In this document: one piece after another, positions 61,002 through 64,000 of the stretch | How the letters are laid out: each line of letters starts with the position of its first letter | Position numbering within the stretch: position 1 is the stretch's first letter | From: Photobacterium halotolerans DSM 18316 | Lineage (GTDB): Bacteria; Pseudomonadota; Gammaproteobacteria; Enterobacterales; Vibrionaceae | Direction: 5' to 3' | Assembly (NCBI RefSeq): GCF_000425165.1 | Contig: NZ_AULG01000014.1 | Span: 62,001-126,000, forward strand | DNA length: 64,000 nt | Notes under the pieces: model-generated | Told to the model about the DNA's origin: nothing | Database searches by the model: none | Seen by the model: the letters and a program-made list of their open reading frames with translations, nothing else | Translations under genes and position numbers: made by a program

Positions 61002-61628
61002 CTAGCTTGCTCTTTTCAGCATTCCTGCTGTCTCAATAAACTCGATGATGGTTTCCAGTCCTTGTTTTTCTTTGAGATTGGTAAACACATATGGCTTGGT
61101 CGGACGCATGCGCTGGGTGTCGGCTTCCATCACTTCCAGAGACGCACCCACATACGGGGCAAGGTCGATTTTGTTGATGATCAGCAGATCGGAGCGGGTA
61201 ATTCCCGGGCCACCTTTACGGGGTATTTTTTCCCCTTCTGCTACATCGATGACATAGATGGTTAAATCTGCCAGCTCCGGGCTGAAGGTGGCACTGAGAT
61301 TGTCACCACCGCTTTCTACGAAGACCACGTCCAGTGTTTTATGGCGTTTCGCCAGTTCCTCCACCGCCGCCAGGTTCATGGAAGCATCTTCACGAATCGC
61401 AGTGTGAGGGCAGCCGCCGGTTTCCACGCCTATGATGCGGTCGGCATCCAGTGCTTCGGCACGGGTCAGAATTTTGGCATCTTCCTGGGTATAGATGTCG
61501 TTGGTAACCACCGCGATGTTGTATTTATCACGGATGGCTTTGCACAAAACTTCCAGTAAGGCGGTTTTTCCTGAGCCGACCGGGCCACCGACGCCAATGC
61601 GAAGCGGTTGTTTGTAATCCATTATCAT
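61002..61628 (-). CDS. ureG: Urease accessory GTPase UreG
   Basis: A 208-residue SIMIBI-class GTPase. The P-loop [15 protein letters not shown] is near residues 13-27. [15 protein letters not shown], the conserved CPH nickel motif ([15 protein letters not shown]) and [11 protein letters not shown] are present. It delivers nickel to apo-urease with UreF and UreH/D. It lies 6 bp after ureF on the minus strand and is the last recognised gene of the operon. Confidence 0.97.
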   Translation of the reverse strand: MIMDYKQPLRIGVGGPVGSGKTALLEVLCKAIRDKYNIAVVTNDIYTQEDAKILTRAEALDADRIIGVETGGCPHTAIREDASMNLAAVEELAKRHKTLDVVFVESGGDNLSATFSPELADLTIYVIDVAEGEKIPRKGGPGITRSDLLIINKIDLAPYVGASLEVMEADTQRMRPTKPYVFTNLKEKQGLETIIEFIETAGMLKRAS

Positions 61629-61634
61629 GTCTCC

Positions 61635-62318
61635 TTAGGAACGGAATAAGCGTGTGTATTGGGTTTCATGCTGGCTGGAGGCAATGGCCTGCGCCGGGGC
61701 GAAGCTGCTCACTTCGTGATCCGGTATGGCTGCAGAACGTGCGACTGCCTCCGCCAGCACGGATGACAGTTCCAGCAGTAGTTGCTGTCCCGCCGTCTGT
61801 CCCAGCGGGATGAGTTTCACGCCCGCCATAGTGGTATTTTCCAGCCAGCTCCACAGGTAGCCACGACAAAGCGCGTCCATTTCTATTCCCCAATGCGTGG
61901 CAGCCAGAGCAAAGCCGGAAAGCTGGTTATCTCCTACCAGTCCCACCTGTTGTGGCAACGGTATCTCCAGTTGTTGCAGCAGTGTGGCCGTTGCCTGCCC
62001 ACGCTGTTTTTCTTCCTGCCTGAGTTCTTTGGTTTCCCGGCTGGCGTACAGCCACTGATTCCATTTTGCTATCGCCTGAGTGTCTTCACATTGCCAGGCC
62101 TGATACAGCCGTCTGAGGACAGGCAGTTCAAGGGTGATCAGACTTTGACTGAGCATATCTCTGAGCCAGTCCCCCAGGGTGATTTTGTCATGGACCCAGC
62201 CTTGTTCGACTGCCCATTCCAGTCCCTGCGAATAGGTAAAAGCACCGATTGGCAGGGAAGGGCTGATCAACTGATAGAGCCGAAACTCAGCCGTGGTATC
62301 AGAAAAAGGGGAAGCCAT
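61635..62318 (-). CDS. ureF: Urease accessory protein UreF
   Basis: A 227-residue helical chaperone. LYQLISPSLPIGAFTYSQGLEWAVEQG (in two stretches) is the UreF signature, and the C-terminal half carries LIPLGQTAGQQLL. It gates UreG GTPase activity during nickel insertion. A GTG at 62321 precedes the ATG at 62318; either could start. The coding region begins next to the ureJ stop. Confidence 0.96.
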   Translation of the reverse strand: MASPFSDTTAEFRLYQLISPSLPIGAFTYSQGLEWAVEQGWVHDKITLGDWLRDMLSQSLITLELPVLRRLYQAWQCEDTQAIAKWNQWLYASRETKELRQEEKQRGQATATLLQQLEIPLPQQVGLVGDNQLSGFALAATHWGIEMDALCRGYLWSWLENTTMAGVKLIPLGQTAGQQLLLELSSVLAEAVARSAAIPDHEVSSFAPAQAIASSQHETQYTRLFRS

Positions 62319-62320
62319 CA

Positions 62321-62917
62321 CTAGGAAGCCAGAGCCAGCATTACGCCGCTAAAAGCCAGTACCGGACTTAGCCAGCGGGCCGGAACTGCCCGGCCGATGA
62401 AATTACCGGCAATCAGGATCCCGGTAGCGCTGACCAGCATACCCGGCGCGAAAGTCAACAGTGCTGAGGCCGGTGCTTCAACACCGTGTGCCCAGCCGTG
62501 TGCCAGCAACATGGCGACAGACAACATTGAGCCAACGGTTGCAAGGTGGCTGCGGCCAAAGGCTTTAAAGCCCAGCGCAGCGGCGGCAACAAATACTGAC
62601 CCCAGAATCAGGGTTTCCATACCGCTGAAACCGCCGGTCATCGCACCAAACGCCAGGCCAAGCAGTATGCTGGCCAGTGCGCTGACCATGAGGGACATCT
62701 GCTTCTTCAGCCCCGGGGTCTGCGCTGACAGGAAACCCACCCCCAGTAACATGGCCAGGTGATCAAGGCCTGTCAGTGGGTGAGTGACACCAGCCATAAA
62801 AGAATTGATGATGGTGCCGGCTTCCTGACCATGACCGACGTGGGCAAAGGCCGGTGCCGACAGTAAAATGCCTGTCCCGATAAAGGCAATGCGTTGCTTG
62901 GTTGAACCTTGATGCAT
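62321..62917 (-). CDS. ureJ: HupE/UreJ-family nickel permease
   Basis: A 198-residue membrane protein with about six to seven spans and a signal-like first segment ending APAFAHVGHG. The H-x-x-T-G-x-D-H motif (HPLTGLDHLAMLLGVG) is the HupE/UreJ signature for Ni2+ uptake. Its place between ureE and ureF supports a nickel-supply role for the urease. GTTCAAGG-type leader with AAGGAA precedes the ATG. Confidence 0.93.
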   Translation of the reverse strand: MHQGSTKQRIAFIGTGILLSAPAFAHVGHGQEAGTIINSFMAGVTHPLTGLDHLAMLLGVGFLSAQTPGLKKQMSLMVSALASILLGLAFGAMTGGFSGMETLILGSVFVAAAALGFKAFGRSHLATVGSMLSVAMLLAHGWAHGVEAPASALLTFAPGMLVSATGILIAGNFIGRAVPARWLSPVLAFSGVMLALAS

Positions 62918-62977
62918 GTGAAGTTCCTTTTCTTGTTAAAGTCATTCTATGGTGGAAAAATCAGGTGTGATCCGGGC

Positions 62978-63460
62978 TTAATGCTCGTGCTCATGATGGT
63001 GGTGATGGCTGTGTCCGCCGCCTTGCTGGCCGCCATATGCCCCGGATTCGGGCTCAAACGGCGCCTGTTCTACAGTGACTGTCCCGCCAAGGCCATGCAC
63101 CATGTCATCGAGCACATGATCATGCTGATAACGCAGCCAGTTCGCATGAATCTGTAAAGGCACATGGCGGTTGCCAAGGTGATAACACAGGCGGGCCAGC
63201 AGGTGCGAATCGTCGCAGTAGACGGTGGAGACAGACTCTGGCGCTGCCAGGACAGTCACTGCAATACCCTCGTCGTTTGTGAGCAGATCACCGTCGCGCA
63301 GAATGTAGCCGCGCGGCAGAAAAAGCCCGGCGGCACGACCATCATCCAGGGTGACTTTCAACCGGCTTTTTATACGAGAATCGATAGGCAGGCTTAAGGT
63401 GGCATTGCTCGTATTGTCTGTGCGTTCCGCGGCGGGAATAAAGCGGGTTAACTCAATCAT
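62978..63460 (-). CDS. ureE: Urease accessory protein UreE
   Basis: A 160-residue metallochaperone. The N-terminal peptide-binding domain (LPIDSRIKSRLKVTLDDGRA) and the C-terminal metal-binding domain (YHLGNRHVPLQ with the conserved His) are followed by a histidine-rich tail (HSHHHHHEHEH) that binds nickel. It lies 21 bp after ureC and 60 bp before ureJ. Confidence 0.96.
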   Translation of the reverse strand: MIELTRFIPAAERTDNTSNATLSLPIDSRIKSRLKVTLDDGRAAGLFLPRGYILRDGDLLTNDEGIAVTVLAAPESVSTVYCDDSHLLARLCYHLGNRHVPLQIHANWLRYQHDHVLDDMVHGLGGTVTVEQAPFEPESGAYGGQQGGGHSHHHHHEHEH

Positions 63461-63481
63461 AATTGCATCCTGCTGTTTTGA

Positions 63482-64000
63482 TTAGAATAAGAAATAACGC
63501 TGTGCCATAGGCAGTTCAGTGGCCGGCTCGCAGATTAACAGTTCGCCATCGGCACGAACCTGATAAGTTTGCGAGTCCACTTCAATGTGTGGCAGCCAGT
63601 CGTTGAGTTTCATGTCGGACTTACGGATGGTACGGCAACCCTTCGCGACGCCGATTCGGCTTTGCAGCCCCAGAGAATGGGCCACACCTTCTTTGTAGGC
63701 CAGCTGAGACAGAAACAGCATCGAAGTCTGCTGGCTGGCTTTGCCAAAGCTGCCGAACATAGGGCGGTAATGCACGGGCTGCGGTGTCGGGATCGAAGCA
63801 TTCGGATCGCCCATAGGTGCTGCCGCTATCATGCCGCCTTTGATAATGGCACTGGGTTTGACGCCAAAAAAGGCCGGTTTCCACAGCACCAGATCAGCCA
63901 GTTTACCGGGTTCGACCGAGCCGACTTCGTGGCTGATCCCATGAGTTATCGCCGGGTTAATGGTGTACTTGGCGATATAACGCTTGAGGCGGAAATTATC
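63482..64000 (-). CDS. ureC: Urease alpha subunit, C-terminal part (5' end outside window)
   Basis: The frame is open to the window edge and encodes the last 172 residues of UreC. Conserved blocks: [68 protein letters not shown], and the end typical of urease alpha subunits ([10 protein letters not shown]). The catalytic nickel-binding residues lie further upstream, outside the window. It is followed by ureE, ureJ, ureF and ureG on the minus strand. Confidence 0.97.
   Translation of the reverse strand, partial: DNFRLKRYIAKYTINPAITHGISHEVGSVEPGKLADLVLWKPAFFGVKPSAIIKGGMIAAAPMGDPNASIPTPQPVHYRPMFGSFGKASQQTSMLFLSQLAYKEGVAHSLGLQSRIGVAKGCRTIRKSDMKLNDWLPHIEVDSQTYQVRADGELLICEPATELPMAQRYFLF

Overview
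The window reads as a chromosomal segment of a gammaproteobacterium, most probably Vibrionaceae (Photobacterium/Vibrio-like). The basis is a Vibrio-style araBDA/araFGH/araC block, a paired DASH cryptochrome and Fe-S photolyase, an M9 collagenase and a ureCEJFG urease set. Genus is an inference from gene content, not a computed placement. No rRNA, tRNA or CRISPR array was recognised.

Layout. 1-11 kb holds housekeeping and stress genes: yqhD/yqhC-like aldehyde reductase and regulator, murQ, a FrnE-like DsbA protein, a metallophosphoesterase, a DMT exporter with a LysR gene, and an overlapping two-gene photolyase operon. 11-20.5 kb is a complete L-arabinose module: araFGH importer (minus strand), divergent araBDA (plus strand) and araC. 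The shared 373-bp control region has a recognisable CRP site and E. coli-like AraC half-sites. 20.5-30.5 kb holds a LysR/MFS pair, a cold-shock gene, two overlapping small ORFs, an AhpD-like/AraC pair, a pirin, a secreted collagenase and a GNAT enzyme.

30.9-43.1 kb is the most interesting part: one tightly packed ten-gene operon. The first six genes are a complete ebo cluster in the order D-C-A-B-E-F: a DedA-fused sugar-phosphate cyclase, UbiA prenyltransferase, EboA, TatD hydrolase, xylose-isomerase-like barrel and phosphodiesterase/alkaline phosphatase-like protein. It continues with two adjacent genes that together look like a split VioB/RebD-type enzyme (large N-terminal half plus ferritin-like half), a two-domain VOC protein and an exported protein of unknown family. 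The vioA, vioC, vioD and vioE partners are absent, so this is a candidate uncharacterised small-molecule pathway.

43-54.5 kb contains exported and lipoprotein unknowns and an MscS channel. It also has a visibly AT-rich four-gene island (46.8-49.8 kb: beta-class DNA methyltransferase, two unknown proteins, a membrane/coiled-coil protein) that resembles an undescribed restriction or defence locus, followed by guaC with an unusual 5' hairpin and a CPA2 antiporter. 54.5-64 kb contains a histidine-rich exported protein, a 2-oxoglutarate dioxygenase/PLP-enzyme pair, a YdcZ-like transporter pair with LysR, a REP-associated (Y1) transposase, and ureG-ureF-ureJ-ureE-ureC (the last cut by the window edge). 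A short motif, GGGACAGRCACTTTTG, often repeated at about 40-bp spacing, is scattered through the accessory half and flanks the Y1 transposase gene on both sides in opposite orientation.
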